From Helicobacteraceae bacterium UBA6016 (GTDB lineage Bacteria; Campylobacterota; Campylobacteria; Campylobacterales; UBA6016): 38,296 nt of DNA. Below the pieces are notes generated by a model, which was given only the letters and a program-made list of their open reading frames with translations, was not told the DNA's origin and searched no databases. This document shows positions 1-7,671 of this stretch, in pieces. Location of the stretch: NCBI GenBank assembly GCA_002428055.1, contig DIZY01000100.1, positions 1,163-39,458 of the forward strand, written 5' to 3'. How positions within the stretch are numbered: the first letter of the stretch is position 1; every line of letters starts with the position of its first letter. The position numbers and the translations under genes were made by a program.

Positions 1-61
1 AACGCTACATGAGATAAAAGATATATTGCTTCCAAAAATCAAAGAAGCGTTGGACTTGTAG
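1..61 (+). CDS. C-terminal end of an upstream gene, possibly an ArsR-type regulator (partial)
   Basis: An open frame enters from the left edge (reading from base 2) and ends at a TAG two bases before the ATG of the permease. Only 19 residues are visible, ending KIKEALDL, an amphipathic helix rich in Lys, Leu and Ile. ArsR/SmtB repressors often end in such a helix and often precede a permease plus small-thioredoxin pair like the one that follows, so a repressor of this operon is a reasonable guess. The visible piece is too short to assign a family. Same strand and 2-base spacing imply co-transcription with the permease. Confidence 0.45.
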   Translation, partial: TLHEIKDILLPKIKEALDL

Positions 62-63
62 CG

Positions 64-1014
64 ATGTGGCATGATTTGGTTTCACGGCTAGTTTACGGTT
101 TTTTTGGGATGACACAGGGGGAGCGGCTGACTGAAGCTCTTCATTTTTTCATTTATGACACGGGTAAGATATTTTTCCTTCTGCTTGTCATTATATTTGC
201 CGTTACGCTGCTTCGTTCATACTTCAAGCTTGAGAAAGTGCGCTATTTTCTAGCGGGCAAAAAAGAGATTACGGGCAATATCTTAGCCTCCTTGCTTGGT
301 ATTGTTACCCCCTTTTGTTCATGCTCTGCAATTCCTCTTTTTCTGGGTTTTTTGCAGGCTCGTATACCGCTTGGAGTGACGCTTAGCTTTTTGATTTCGG
401 CGCCTATGAACAACGAGATAGCCATAGCAATGCTTTTTGGGCTTTTCGGATGGAAGATAGCGGGGCTTTATATCGCTTTTGGTCTGTTCGTTTCCATAAC
501 GGCAGGCTTTATACTCGGCAAAATGAATTTGGAAAAATATATTTTGTTAAAAGTCGAGCCGATAGAGATTGAGGGTGCTTTTGAGGATGAAAAAATTCCG
601 TTTTCCGCTCGCACCAAAGAGAGCTGGGAGTATACGAGAGATTTGATACGAAAGATTTGGCTCTATGTCGTCATCGGTATAGCAGTCGGGGGTTTCATAC
701 ACGGATATGTGCCGACGGAGTTTATTGCGACCTATGCGGGCGGCAGAGATTGGTATAGCGTACCTTTGGCGGTACTTATCGGCATACCGATGTACTCGAA
801 TGCGGCCGGCATTATTCCACTTGTCGAGGTGCTTACTTCAAAAGGTATGGCAATGGGAACGGCGCTGGCTTTTATGATGAGTGTTATCGCCATCAGTCCA
901 CCTGAGGCGATTATCCTAAAAAGGGTGCTACATGTGCGACTGATTACGATATACTTTTCGATAGTAGCCGTCGGTATAGTCGGGGTAGGCTATATATTTA
1001 ACGCTGTTTTATAG
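64..1014 (+). CDS. ArsP-like / COG0701 (UPF0718) membrane permease
   Basis: A 316-residue polytopic inner-membrane protein of the permease family that includes ArsP, the organoarsenical efflux permease described in Campylobacter. The family signature T-P-F-C-S-C-S-A-I-P lies at about residues 82-91 (Cys85, Cys87), and a second conserved loop, P-M-Y-S-N-A-A-G-I-I-P, lies at about 239-249. Several hydrophobic segments (about 36-51, 74-100, 112-150, 200-216, 228-250, 257-275, 290-312) fit about eight membrane spans. The length matches the family. The ATG at 64 has no clear Shine-Dalgarno sequence and sits 2 bases after the upstream stop, suggesting translational coupling. The substrate cannot be read from the sequence; thiol-reactive compounds are plausible because the next gene is a thioredoxin. 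Confidence 0.85.
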   Translation: MWHDLVSRLVYGFFGMTQGERLTEALHFFIYDTGKIFFLLLVIIFAVTLLRSYFKLEKVRYFLAGKKEITGNILASLLGIVTPFCSCSAIPLFLGFLQARIPLGVTLSFLISAPMNNEIAIAMLFGLFGWKIAGLYIAFGLFVSITAGFILGKMNLEKYILLKVEPIEIEGAFEDEKIPFSARTKESWEYTRDLIRKIWLYVVIGIAVGGFIHGYVPTEFIATYAGGRDWYSVPLAVLIGIPMYSNAAGIIPLVEVLTSKGMAMGTALAFMMSVIAISPPEAIILKRVLHVRLITIYFSIVAVGIVGVGYIFNAVL

Positions 1015-1024
1015 GGAGATTATT

Positions 1025-1255
1025 ATGAAGATAGAGATATTGGGTACGGGATGCTCAAAATGCAAAACTTTGTTTGAAGTCACAAAAGAGGCAGTGGCAA
1101 AAAGTGGCAAATTTGCCCAGATAGAAAAAATAGAAGACCCCGTGGAGATAATGAATAGAGGCGTTATGAGCACACCCGCTTTGATGATTGACGGTAAGGT
1201 GATAATGAGCGGCAGAGTCCCTAGCGTACAAGAAGTGCAAGAATTTTTAAAATAG
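1025..1255 (+). CDS. Small thioredoxin-fold protein (TM0996/MTH895 family)
   Basis: A 76-residue cytoplasmic protein with a minimal thioredoxin/glutaredoxin fold. It starts K-I-E-I-L-G-T-G-C-S-K-C, so the redox pair is Cys10 and Cys13, and it has the cis-Pro segment S-T-P-A-L at about residues 49-53. Length and motif match the redox-active disulfide proteins often encoded beside COG0701 permeases. Ten bases separate it from the permease, and a GGGAG ribosome site precedes the ATG. Its likely job is thiol exchange with, or delivery of substrate to, the permease; this is inference from gene pairing. Confidence 0.88.
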   Translation: MKIEILGTGCSKCKTLFEVTKEAVAKSGKFAQIEKIEDPVEIMNRGVMSTPALMIDGKVIMSGRVPSVQEVQEFLK

Positions 1256-1262
1256 GCTTTTT

Positions 1263-2219
1263 ATGTTCTCTTTTAAAAACATGAGCGCAAACGAGCGCCG
1301 TATCTTGTTGGTTATAGCGCTAAATATTGTTATAGTTGCCGTAGAGAGTGTGGCTGGGGTTATTAGCGGCTCTTTGGCGCTCATCTCTGACGCATGGCAC
1401 AATCTAAGCGATGTAATGGCTCTCGTGGTAACAGCCGTTGCTATCTCTTTTTCAGCTAGAGAGGCTAATGAGAGTATGTCGTATGGATTTGTGCGCTCCG
1501 AGATGATGGCCTCTTTTATAAACTCTGTTTTTTTGACTATTCTTATGATTTGGGTCGGCGTAGAGGCGATAGATAGGCTGCTTCACCCCGTTGCGGTCAA
1601 CGGAGCGGTTACGATGGTTACCGCTTTTGCGGCTCTTGTCGTGAATACAGCGAGCGCATTCGTGCTTGGCGGACATTCGCATCATGGACACTCTCATGAA
1701 CATGCAGAGGAGGGGCATACCGATTTGAATGTGACAAGCGCTTTTTGGCACATGGCGAGCGATGCGGCTCTCTCTTTTGCCGTAGTGCTTGGCGGGGCGG
1801 CAATGATGATATGGGGGATTAGTTGGTTGGATTCGCTACTCTCTTTGGTGTTTGTAGCCGTAGTGTTGCGTGCATCGTATGGGATATTGAAAACATCGTT
1901 TTTATCTCTTATGGACAAAAGTGATCCAAAAAAACTTACAAAACTAAAATCGCTAATTTTGGAAAATCCAAATGTCAAAGAACTACACGACATTCACCTG
2001 AGCTACCCGTCAAGCAACGAAAGATATTTTTCGGCGCATATCGTACTTGACGAAAATATGAGCCTAAAGGAGGTTGAGGGAGTGATAGAGGATTTACGAC
2101 ATAAGCTTGGACACGAAGGAGTGACGCATCTTATGCTTCAGCCTGAAACATCAAAATACGCAAGCAACGGCGGGGGCTCTTTTTGTGACCCTCATACCGG
2201 ATGCGGACATAGTCATTAA
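1263..2219 (+). CDS. Cation diffusion facilitator (CDF) family metal exporter, ZitB/CzcD-like
   Basis: A 318-residue inner-membrane exporter exchanging Zn(II) or a similar divalent cation for protons. The transport-site pattern is visible: Asp43/His46/Asp50 in S-D-A-W-H-N-L-S-D on TM2 and His163/Asp167 in H-M-A-S-D on TM5. A histidine-rich cytoplasmic loop occupies about residues 138-152 (H-S-H-H-G-H-S-H-E-H), and the protein ends in a second metal-binding tail, C-G-H-S-H. The C-terminal cytoplasmic domain starts at about residue 220. It follows the thioredoxin by 7 bases, so permease, thioredoxin and exporter form one metal/metalloid-resistance operon. The metal could be Zn, Cd, Co or Ni; the His-rich loop favours Zn. 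Confidence 0.92.
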   Translation: MFSFKNMSANERRILLVIALNIVIVAVESVAGVISGSLALISDAWHNLSDVMALVVTAVAISFSAREANESMSYGFVRSEMMASFINSVFLTILMIWVGVEAIDRLLHPVAVNGAVTMVTAFAALVVNTASAFVLGGHSHHGHSHEHAEEGHTDLNVTSAFWHMASDAALSFAVVLGGAAMMIWGISWLDSLLSLVFVAVVLRASYGILKTSFLSLMDKSDPKKLTKLKSLILENPNVKELHDIHLSYPSSNERYFSAHIVLDENMSLKEVEGVIEDLRHKLGHEGVTHLMLQPETSKYASNGGGSFCDPHTGCGHSH

Positions 2220-2231
2220 AATGAGTGCTAT

Positions 2232-2378
2232 ATGTCTTGGTTGATATCCGGAATTTTCGGTATCGGCGGTGGGGTCGTACTGCTTCCGCCGGTCGGTATT
2301 GCGGCGGCATTGGAGTATTATAGGCACGGTAATGTGGATTTTAAAGTTGCACTGATTGTTGCGAGCGGGAGCCATTAA
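2232..2378 (+). pseudogene. Internally deleted remnant of a TauE/SafE-family (sulfite exporter-like) permease
   Basis: A 48-residue open frame carries two recognisable pieces of a TauE/SafE transporter joined together. The N-terminal family motif G-I-F-G-I-G-G-G-V is followed directly by a segment (L-L-P-P-V-G-I-A-A-A-L-E-Y-Y-R-H-G-N-V-D-F-K) that normally lies about 60 residues further on, and the frame stops soon afterwards. Intact family members are about 240-270 residues, so both the intervening helices and the whole C-terminal half are missing. It ends 3 bases before the cytochrome b start. The frame is open but cannot make a working transporter; a residual small membrane peptide cannot be excluded. 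Confidence 0.72.
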
Positions 2379-2381
2379 GTA

Positions 2382-3026
2382 GTGACAAAACCGGAAAAAC
2401 GACCTGTTTGGGATTTGCCGACCCGTATTTTTCACTGGGGGATTGCTCTTAGCGTCTTTTTATCGATGCTGATAGTTTACGGCAAAAAGTATCTTACTAT
2501 TCACATTATTTTTGGTATTTTGGCTTTTGGGCTCATTGTCGGCAGAATAATGTGGGGTATTGTTGGAACAAAATATGTCCGTTTTTCGGCATTCGTCAAA
2601 AGCATAAGCGAGGCAAAACAGGAGTTTGCCATATTGGATAGCCAAGCACACTCTCACTCCGTCGGACACCCTGCCATCGCCGGATGGGTAATGCTTGTTT
2701 TGATGTTTTGCGCTCTTTGCGTTGGCGTTAGCGGATTGTGGCTTTGGCTATTTACGGACACCGTGTCAAAAGAGAGTGCATCGCATATTCACGAAGTATT
2801 TGCAAACACGCTTTTGGCTATCGCTTTTGTCCATATTCAAGGGGTAGTGCTCCATATATTTTTGCACAGAGACGGTATAGTGCGCGGAATGATAGACGGT
2901 AAGCGACCCGCATACGAGCATGAACAGATAGGCAAGCTAGGTTTTTGGCAAAAGAGCGTTGCATTTGTATGGTTTTTTGGCTCCGGTGCGGCGGCTTTGT
3001 GGACGATTACGGTTTTACGGGGGTAG
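2382..3026 (+). CDS. Cytochrome b561-type membrane cytochrome (Ni/Fe-hydrogenase cytochrome b-like, COG3658)
   Basis: A 214-residue four-helix membrane cytochrome that would carry electrons between a periplasmic partner and the quinone pool. The N-terminus has the family signature V-W-D-L-P-T-R-I-F-H-W. Candidate heme-b ligands are His18 on TM1, His41 near TM2 and the histidines of the H-I-H-E and V-H-I-Q-G-V-V-L-H segments on later helices. The start is GTG (2382), because no in-frame ATG exists near the motif; a GGGAG lies about 11 bases upstream. No c-type cytochrome or catalytic subunit follows, which is unusual because such subunits are commonly encoded next to this family. It may be an orphan after the deletion that damaged the preceding TauE/SafE gene. 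Confidence 0.8.
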   Translation: MTKPEKRPVWDLPTRIFHWGIALSVFLSMLIVYGKKYLTIHIIFGILAFGLIVGRIMWGIVGTKYVRFSAFVKSISEAKQEFAILDSQAHSHSVGHPAIAGWVMLVLMFCALCVGVSGLWLWLFTDTVSKESASHIHEVFANTLLAIAFVHIQGVVLHIFLHRDGIVRGMIDGKRPAYEHEQIGKLGFWQKSVAFVWFFGSGAAALWTITVLRG

Positions 3027-3030
3027 ATTT

Positions 3031-3714
3031 ATGCAAGAAGAGTATTTTGTTAGACAGTATGCGCTATGGGGTGAGGAGTGTCAAGAAAGGTTAAAAACAA
3101 AGCGGATAGCGATAATCGGATGCGGGGGGCTTGGCTCAACTCTTGCTATTACTCTAGGCTCCAGCGGTATCGGAACGATACATCTCGTGGATTTCGACAC
3201 TGTAAGCCTGCATAATATCCATCGGCAGATAGCCTTTCGATTGGGTGATGAGGGAAAATACAAAGCGGGTGTGGTAGGTGAGCTGTTAAAAAGCAGATAT
3301 GGCGGCGTAGATGTAAATGTCCATACCGTACCGTTTGATGAGTTCGCAAAAAAAGAGATAGAGACAGACCTGCTCATAGACGCTACCGACAATCTGCCGA
3401 GCCGTACGGCGCTAGAAGAGTACGCAAAAGCGCACAATATCCCGTGGATTTACGCATCGGTAGAGGCGTGGCACGGGCAGGTTTGCCTATTTGAGAAGTC
3501 CGAATATGCGAAGTCGATGGTAATAAATGATAGAAAGCCGGAGGGCATTGCCCCGCCGATAGTTGCTTTTATCGCTTCTTTTGAGGCAAATTTGGCGCTT
3601 CGATATTTAGCGGGGCTTCCCGTGGCGGCGGATACTCTTAACTACCTCTATTTTGACGCAAATGGACAGCTAAACCACAAAAAATTTGGGATGCCTGCAA
3701 GGCAAGAAGCATAG
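3031..3714 (+). CDS. HesA/MoeB/ThiF-family adenylyltransferase (E1-like)
   Basis: A 227-residue cytoplasmic E1-like enzyme. Proteins of this family adenylate the C-terminal glycine of a ubiquitin-like sulfur carrier such as ThiS or MoaD. The nucleotide-binding loop G-C-G-G-L-G-S is at residues 30-36, the acidic end of the next strand V-D-F-D at about 53-56, the N-I-H-R-Q arginine motif at about 62-66, and the conserved D-A-T-D-N at 117-121. The paired CxxC zinc motifs of longer MoeB/ThiF proteins are absent. The ATG at 3031 is preferred over an upstream in-frame ATG inside the cytochrome gene, because the family begins shortly before the YxRQ motif. No sulfur-carrier gene lies beside it, so the pathway (thiamin, molybdopterin or other) is open. 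Confidence 0.85.
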   Translation: MQEEYFVRQYALWGEECQERLKTKRIAIIGCGGLGSTLAITLGSSGIGTIHLVDFDTVSLHNIHRQIAFRLGDEGKYKAGVVGELLKSRYGGVDVNVHTVPFDEFAKKEIETDLLIDATDNLPSRTALEEYAKAHNIPWIYASVEAWHGQVCLFEKSEYAKSMVINDRKPEGIAPPIVAFIASFEANLALRYLAGLPVAADTLNYLYFDANGQLNHKKFGMPARQEA

Positions 3715-3731
3715 ATATATTGTTTTTCTAT

Positions 3732-4136
3732 TTATGGTTTGCATGAAGTATGGGGAGAGCTACACAACCATGCGCTTATTACATCCGCAAACTGGTTAAC
3801 ATCTAAAGGTTTGTTGAAAACTTTGACATGGAGACTGGAAAGGTCGTCCGTGTATTCTGCGGTATGAGCGGTGATGGCTATAACTGGAATTTCATTTGAT
3901 GAAACCCCTCTGATAGCCTTCACAAGCTCTATGCCGTTCATAATAGGCATAGTTATATCGGTTATAACCAAATCTATATCATCTTTGTTTTGTAAATAAT
4001 AATCCAATGCCAACTGACCATTAGCAAAGTGCTCAACACCGCCAAATAGTCTTTTGAATATTTTATGCATGCTGAAAGCTACATCCAAGTCATCTTCAGC
4101 ATAAATTACATTTAAGTTTTTAGTTGCGTTCGTCAT
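3732..4136 (-). CDS. Single-domain response regulator (CheY-like receiver)
   Basis: A 134-residue protein consisting only of a receiver domain. The acidic pair is E14-D15-D16 (A-E-D-D), the phosphoacceptor is Asp60 in I-T-D-I-T-M-P, the conserved Thr is in I-T-A-H-T, and the lysine is in F-N-K-P at about residue 108. There is no output domain, so it acts by protein contact or as a phosphorelay intermediate. It lies 136 bases downstream of the CHASE-PAS kinase on the same strand and is the last gene of a four-gene signalling run. No strong ribosome site precedes the ATG. Confidence 0.9.
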   Translation of the reverse strand: MTNATKNLNVIYAEDDLDVAFSMHKIFKRLFGGVEHFANGQLALDYYLQNKDDIDLVITDITMPIMNGIELVKAIRGVSSNEIPVIAITAHTAEYTDDLSSLHVKVFNKPLDVNQFADVISAWLCSSPHTSCKP

Positions 4137-4272
4137 GTATGATAGCGCCCGATTCCTTCCACTTCATCTTGCTTGTTGACTCATAAAGAATAAAATTTAT
4201 ATTTTGTGCCAAAGGCATCTTGCGATAATAGCAGAGAGCCGTTGCAAATGGGTTTATTTTGTGGACATACAT

Positions 4273-6852
4273 TCAGGGTAGCTCCACAACAAACTTGGCC
4301 CCATTCTCGCTATTGCTCACACTTAGCCTGCCATGCAGACTCTCTTCGACAATTTGTTTTGACATATAAAGACCTATGCCGGTGCCTTTTCCTTCTTCTT
4401 TTGTGGTAAAGTATGAATCGAATACCTTATCTATAATCTCATCAGGAATTCCTCCAGCAGAGTCCTCTATAACAATCGCCAGCCCGGCGTCATTTTGAGC
4501 TATATCTATCTTGATGAATGGATTTTTTGGTTTCTTTTCAAACAATGCATCCTTTGCATTTGCCAAGATATTTAAAAGCACCTGTTTGAGCTCGTTTTTA
4601 TAACAGACATATTGGTGCTTATTTGTCTTTTCGTTACTAAATAATACTTGTATGCCATGTACTGCTAGTTGCGACCCTAATATCTGTAAGGTTTCATTTA
4701 TTGCATCCTCAAGAAAGAACTGCTCAGCTTTTTTATTTGGCGAAAAGAAGTTTTTGAAATCCTCCATAGTCGCGGACATATTACTTATCTTGCTCATTGC
4801 ATTATTTTTAAAATCATCCAGATATTTTTCGTTCAACTCTCCAAACATGTATGCAAGTGGAACATCTTGGACTATAAGCCCCAGCGAATTTAGAGGCTGA
4901 CGCCACTGGTGGGCTATGGCGCCTATCATCTCCCCCATCATTGCCATTTTTGATTGTTGTATGAGGAGTTTTTCTTTCTGTAGACTCTTCTGTGTCTCTG
5001 CTTTGACCATCTCATTTAGATGTCTATTGATTGACCTCAAATCTTCCTCTAGCCTGACCCGTTCGGTAATATCAACGCCAACTGTCACCAAATGCGTCAT
5101 TTTGCCTTGCTCATCAGTTATTATCGAGTTGAACCAATCAAACAATCTAGTCTCGCCGCTTTTTGCGACCCAGTAGTTTTCATATCTATGTTTTATTTTG
5201 CCCTCTTTTGCTAGGGCGAACAACTCATCAACACCGGAATGCTGTTCGGGCTTGAGCAGTTTGGTCCACTCCATTGGACCTACTATCTCATCTTTTGCGT
5301 ATCCGGTAAAATCCTGGGCGTATTTATTAAACTTTATCATAGAGCCATTTTTGTCTATAACAGCCATGATAGAGCCGGCAGTGTCAAGGATCATATTTAC
5401 AAAATTTCTCTCTTCTCTAAGCGCCAGTTCTGCAGCTTTTTTGTCTGTTATGTCGGTATGAGAGCCGACCATTCGCACTGGGCTACCATCATTATCACGG
5501 GCTACAATCATACCCCTAGCAAGTACCCATTTGTAGGAACCGTCTTTGCATTTGACTCTATGTTCGTTTATGTAGACATCCTTTTTGCCTTCGATATGCT
5601 CTGTTGTATCTGTATATACTTGCTCCAAATCATCGGGATGGACTCTGCTTTTCCACTCATCCAAGGTTGCTCTTAGCTCGTCTTCTCGAAACCCGAGCAT
5701 CTCTTTCCATCTTTTTGAAAAGTAAATCTCGTCTGTCTTCATATTCCAATCCCAAAGACCATCTCCCGCCCCTTCAAGGGCATATCTGAGTCTCTCTTCC
5801 GAAGCTGATAATTTTGCAGTCATCTCTTGTGCGATCTCTTCCGCCCTCTGACGCATGACTATCAAAGATTGCATCAAGGCAAACATAGCGAGGCTCAAAA
5901 GCAATCCGCCTACAAGTATTATCGAGTGCTTATTGCCGTCAGCCTCGTCGGCAAAAGATTTCAATGCGCTAAAGCATAAAACCCAGTTGCGCCCACCTAT
6001 GGTTAATTTGGTCTGAGATGTCAAAGCGCTTGTTGCGCCCTTAAATTCAGGGTGGGAATCAAACAGGAGGCTCTTTTCGCCAATTGCATCTCCGTCATAT
6101 ATCTCAAAGTCAATTGCAGAAACTCTATTTCCAATGACGCCGTTCATCAAATCATTTACCCTAAAAGGAGCATAGACAAATCCTTGTATCGCCGCAAATC
6201 TCTCTTCTTTGGTGTTTATCAGAGCGCCCGCTTTGTATACCGGCACATATATCAAAAAGCCGGATTGTTCGTTGATGCTATTTTCTTGTTTTAGCCGCAC
6301 CTTTCCCGACATTGCAGGCTCCCCGCTATCTATAGCCCTGCTCATCGCCTCATTTCTGACTTTTTCTGAAAACATGTCATAGCCAAATGCTCTTTTATTG
6401 CGGTCATTGAACGGTTCAAGGTAGATGATTGAGGTGTACAGCTCTCTTTGTCCATCTGGTTTTATATCATAATTTACAAACCCCTCCTTCCTTAGAGCAT
6501 TAACATGCGCATCTTTTTCAAATGCTCTGACGACAACACTATAGCCCACGCCTTGGATACCAGGAAAAGTAGTCTCAATTTTTTGCGCCGAAACAAATTG
6601 TCTCCAGTCGTCACGAGTCGCCTTTTCTAAGGTGTAAAAGAGTCCTGCCCCGCCAAGCAAAACTTGTTTGTATGCATCCATACGATTTTGCACAAGAAGC
6701 GTCATCTGATTGACGGTTATCTCAAAGCGAACTCTTTCGCGTTCAACTTGCGTCTGATATGTGTAGAAAGATACCAAAATACTAAACATCACTCCAGCCA
6801 ATAAAACCAAATAGGCGGAACTTTTGTTTATGTTGAGTTTAAATCTTTTCAT
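4273..6852 (-). CDS. Membrane sensor histidine kinase with CHASE and two PAS domains
   Basis: An 859-residue inner-membrane kinase. TM1 is at about residues 12-30; a CHASE-type extracytoplasmic domain follows (about 60-270, with the P-G-I-Q-G-V-G-Y-S segment near 95-105); TM2 is at about 315-335. Two PAS domains come next (about 355-475, containing L-W-D-W-N and a D-I-T-D-K-K PAC end, and about 485-605, ending D-I-T-E-R). The phosphoacceptor box A-H-Q-W-R-Q-P-L has the form common in Campylobacterota. The ATPase domain shows the N-box N-I-L-A-N-A-K-D-A, the G1 box D-S-A-G-G-I and the G2 box G-K-G-T-G-I-G-L. It starts 32 bases after the upstream OmpR-type regulator. CHASE domains bind small molecules; the ligand is unknown. 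Confidence 0.92.
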   Translation of the reverse strand: MKRFKLNINKSSAYLVLLAGVMFSILVSFYTYQTQVERERVRFEITVNQMTLLVQNRMDAYKQVLLGGAGLFYTLEKATRDDWRQFVSAQKIETTFPGIQGVGYSVVVRAFEKDAHVNALRKEGFVNYDIKPDGQRELYTSIIYLEPFNDRNKRAFGYDMFSEKVRNEAMSRAIDSGEPAMSGKVRLKQENSINEQSGFLIYVPVYKAGALINTKEERFAAIQGFVYAPFRVNDLMNGVIGNRVSAIDFEIYDGDAIGEKSLLFDSHPEFKGATSALTSQTKLTIGGRNWVLCFSALKSFADEADGNKHSIILVGGLLLSLAMFALMQSLIVMRQRAEEIAQEMTAKLSASEERLRYALEGAGDGLWDWNMKTDEIYFSKRWKEMLGFREDELRATLDEWKSRVHPDDLEQVYTDTTEHIEGKKDVYINEHRVKCKDGSYKWVLARGMIVARDNDGSPVRMVGSHTDITDKKAAELALREERNFVNMILDTAGSIMAVIDKNGSMIKFNKYAQDFTGYAKDEIVGPMEWTKLLKPEQHSGVDELFALAKEGKIKHRYENYWVAKSGETRLFDWFNSIITDEQGKMTHLVTVGVDITERVRLEEDLRSINRHLNEMVKAETQKSLQKEKLLIQQSKMAMMGEMIGAIAHQWRQPLNSLGLIVQDVPLAYMFGELNEKYLDDFKNNAMSKISNMSATMEDFKNFFSPNKKAEQFFLEDAINETLQILGSQLAVHGIQVLFSNEKTNKHQYVCYKNELKQVLLNILANAKDALFEKKPKNPFIKIDIAQNDAGLAIVIEDSAGGIPDEIIDKVFDSYFTTKEEGKGTGIGLYMSKQIVEESLHGRLSVSNSENGAKFVVELP

Positions 6853-6884
6853 ATACCTTATCCTTGAGCTCTTGTGAAATCTAT

Positions 6885-7586
6885 CTACTTTTCAAATTTT
6901 AAACTATATCCATAGTTGCTATCCGATGCAACCGCTTCAAAACCAATTTTTTCTCGTAGCCGCTTAATAAAGCTTCTTACGGTGGAGCTTGCAATATCTT
7001 TATCTTCCCATACGCACGACTTGATAAAATCCATATCTTTGATACTCTTATCTTCGGCCAAACAAAGGATTAGCTGTACCTCTCTCTTTGTAAGCGTAAT
7101 ATTTGAACCATTTTTAGACAAAACTTTGGTCTTTGTGTTAAATATGGAGCCGCCACTAAGATACAAGATGCACTGCTCTTCATCTAAGTACTTATCAATG
7201 CAGTGTAAAAACCTAAAAAGTAGTTCGTTGATTTCTATTGGCTTAAGTTGGTAGTCGGATATATTAAGCGTTACAAGCTGCCGGAGTATGCCAATGTCGT
7301 TTTCGCCGGTCATAACCACTATCGGTATTTGTTTATCATGCGACCTTATATGCCTTATGAATTCTACTCCGCAACCAGCCGGCATATGTATATCTGTCAG
7401 AATAATATCTATAGACTCTGAATCAAATATATTTTTAGCGTCTCTACCATTTGTGCATACATAGACATTTGCGAAGAATTTAACAAGAGTATTCTCAAGA
7501 AGCTTCAAATCTTCAATATTATCCTCGGCAACCAACAAGGAATATTTGCTGAGCCGATCTACTAGCTTGTCAAATGACATACCCAT
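6885..7586 (-). CDS. Response regulator, receiver plus OmpR-type winged helix
   Basis: A DNA-binding response regulator of about 233 residues. The receiver shows A-E-D-N near its start, the phosphoacceptor in I-L-T-D-I-H-M-P, a Thr in V-M-T-G-E and a lysine in Q-L-K-P. The C-terminal third is an OmpR-type winged helix (L-T-K-R-E-V-Q-L-I-L-C, then S-S-T-V-R-S-F-I-K-R-L-R, then the wing N-Y-G-Y). The start is uncertain: an in-frame TTG lies at 7607, but AAGGAG sits 12 bases before the ATG at 7586, which I prefer. It lies between two kinases on the same strand and is the natural partner of the upstream PhnD-like kinase. Confidence 0.88.
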   Translation of the reverse strand: MGMSFDKLVDRLSKYSLLVAEDNIEDLKLLENTLVKFFANVYVCTNGRDAKNIFDSESIDIILTDIHMPAGCGVEFIRHIRSHDKQIPIVVMTGENDIGILRQLVTLNISDYQLKPIEINELLFRFLHCIDKYLDEEQCILYLSGGSIFNTKTKVLSKNGSNITLTKREVQLILCLAEDKSIKDMDFIKSCVWEDKDIASSTVRSFIKRLREKIGFEAVASDSNYGYSLKFEK

Positions 7587-7671
7587 TTTTTGCAGATTCT
7601 CCTTCAATGTTTGAAATACGCTAACAATGCTAGCTAAATCTTACAGAAACAATAAACGCAAATGCTTGGTT

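Noticed and set aside
2959..3030. Extended start of the ThiF-like protein inside the cytochrome b gene
   Set aside because: The extension overlaps the cytochrome by 68 bases and has no family similarity; the ATG at 3031 fits the family N-terminus.
3031..3714. Possible antiphage E1-like (CBASS Cap2 or Bil-type) system
   Set aside because: No nucleotidyltransferase, ubiquitin-like, JAB protease or effector gene is adjacent; the protein is a simple short MoeB/ThiF-like domain.
4137..4272. Small gene or RNA in the 136-base gap between the CHASE kinase and the receiver-only gene
   Set aside because: No open frame with a ribosome site and no stable hairpin with T run was seen on either strand.
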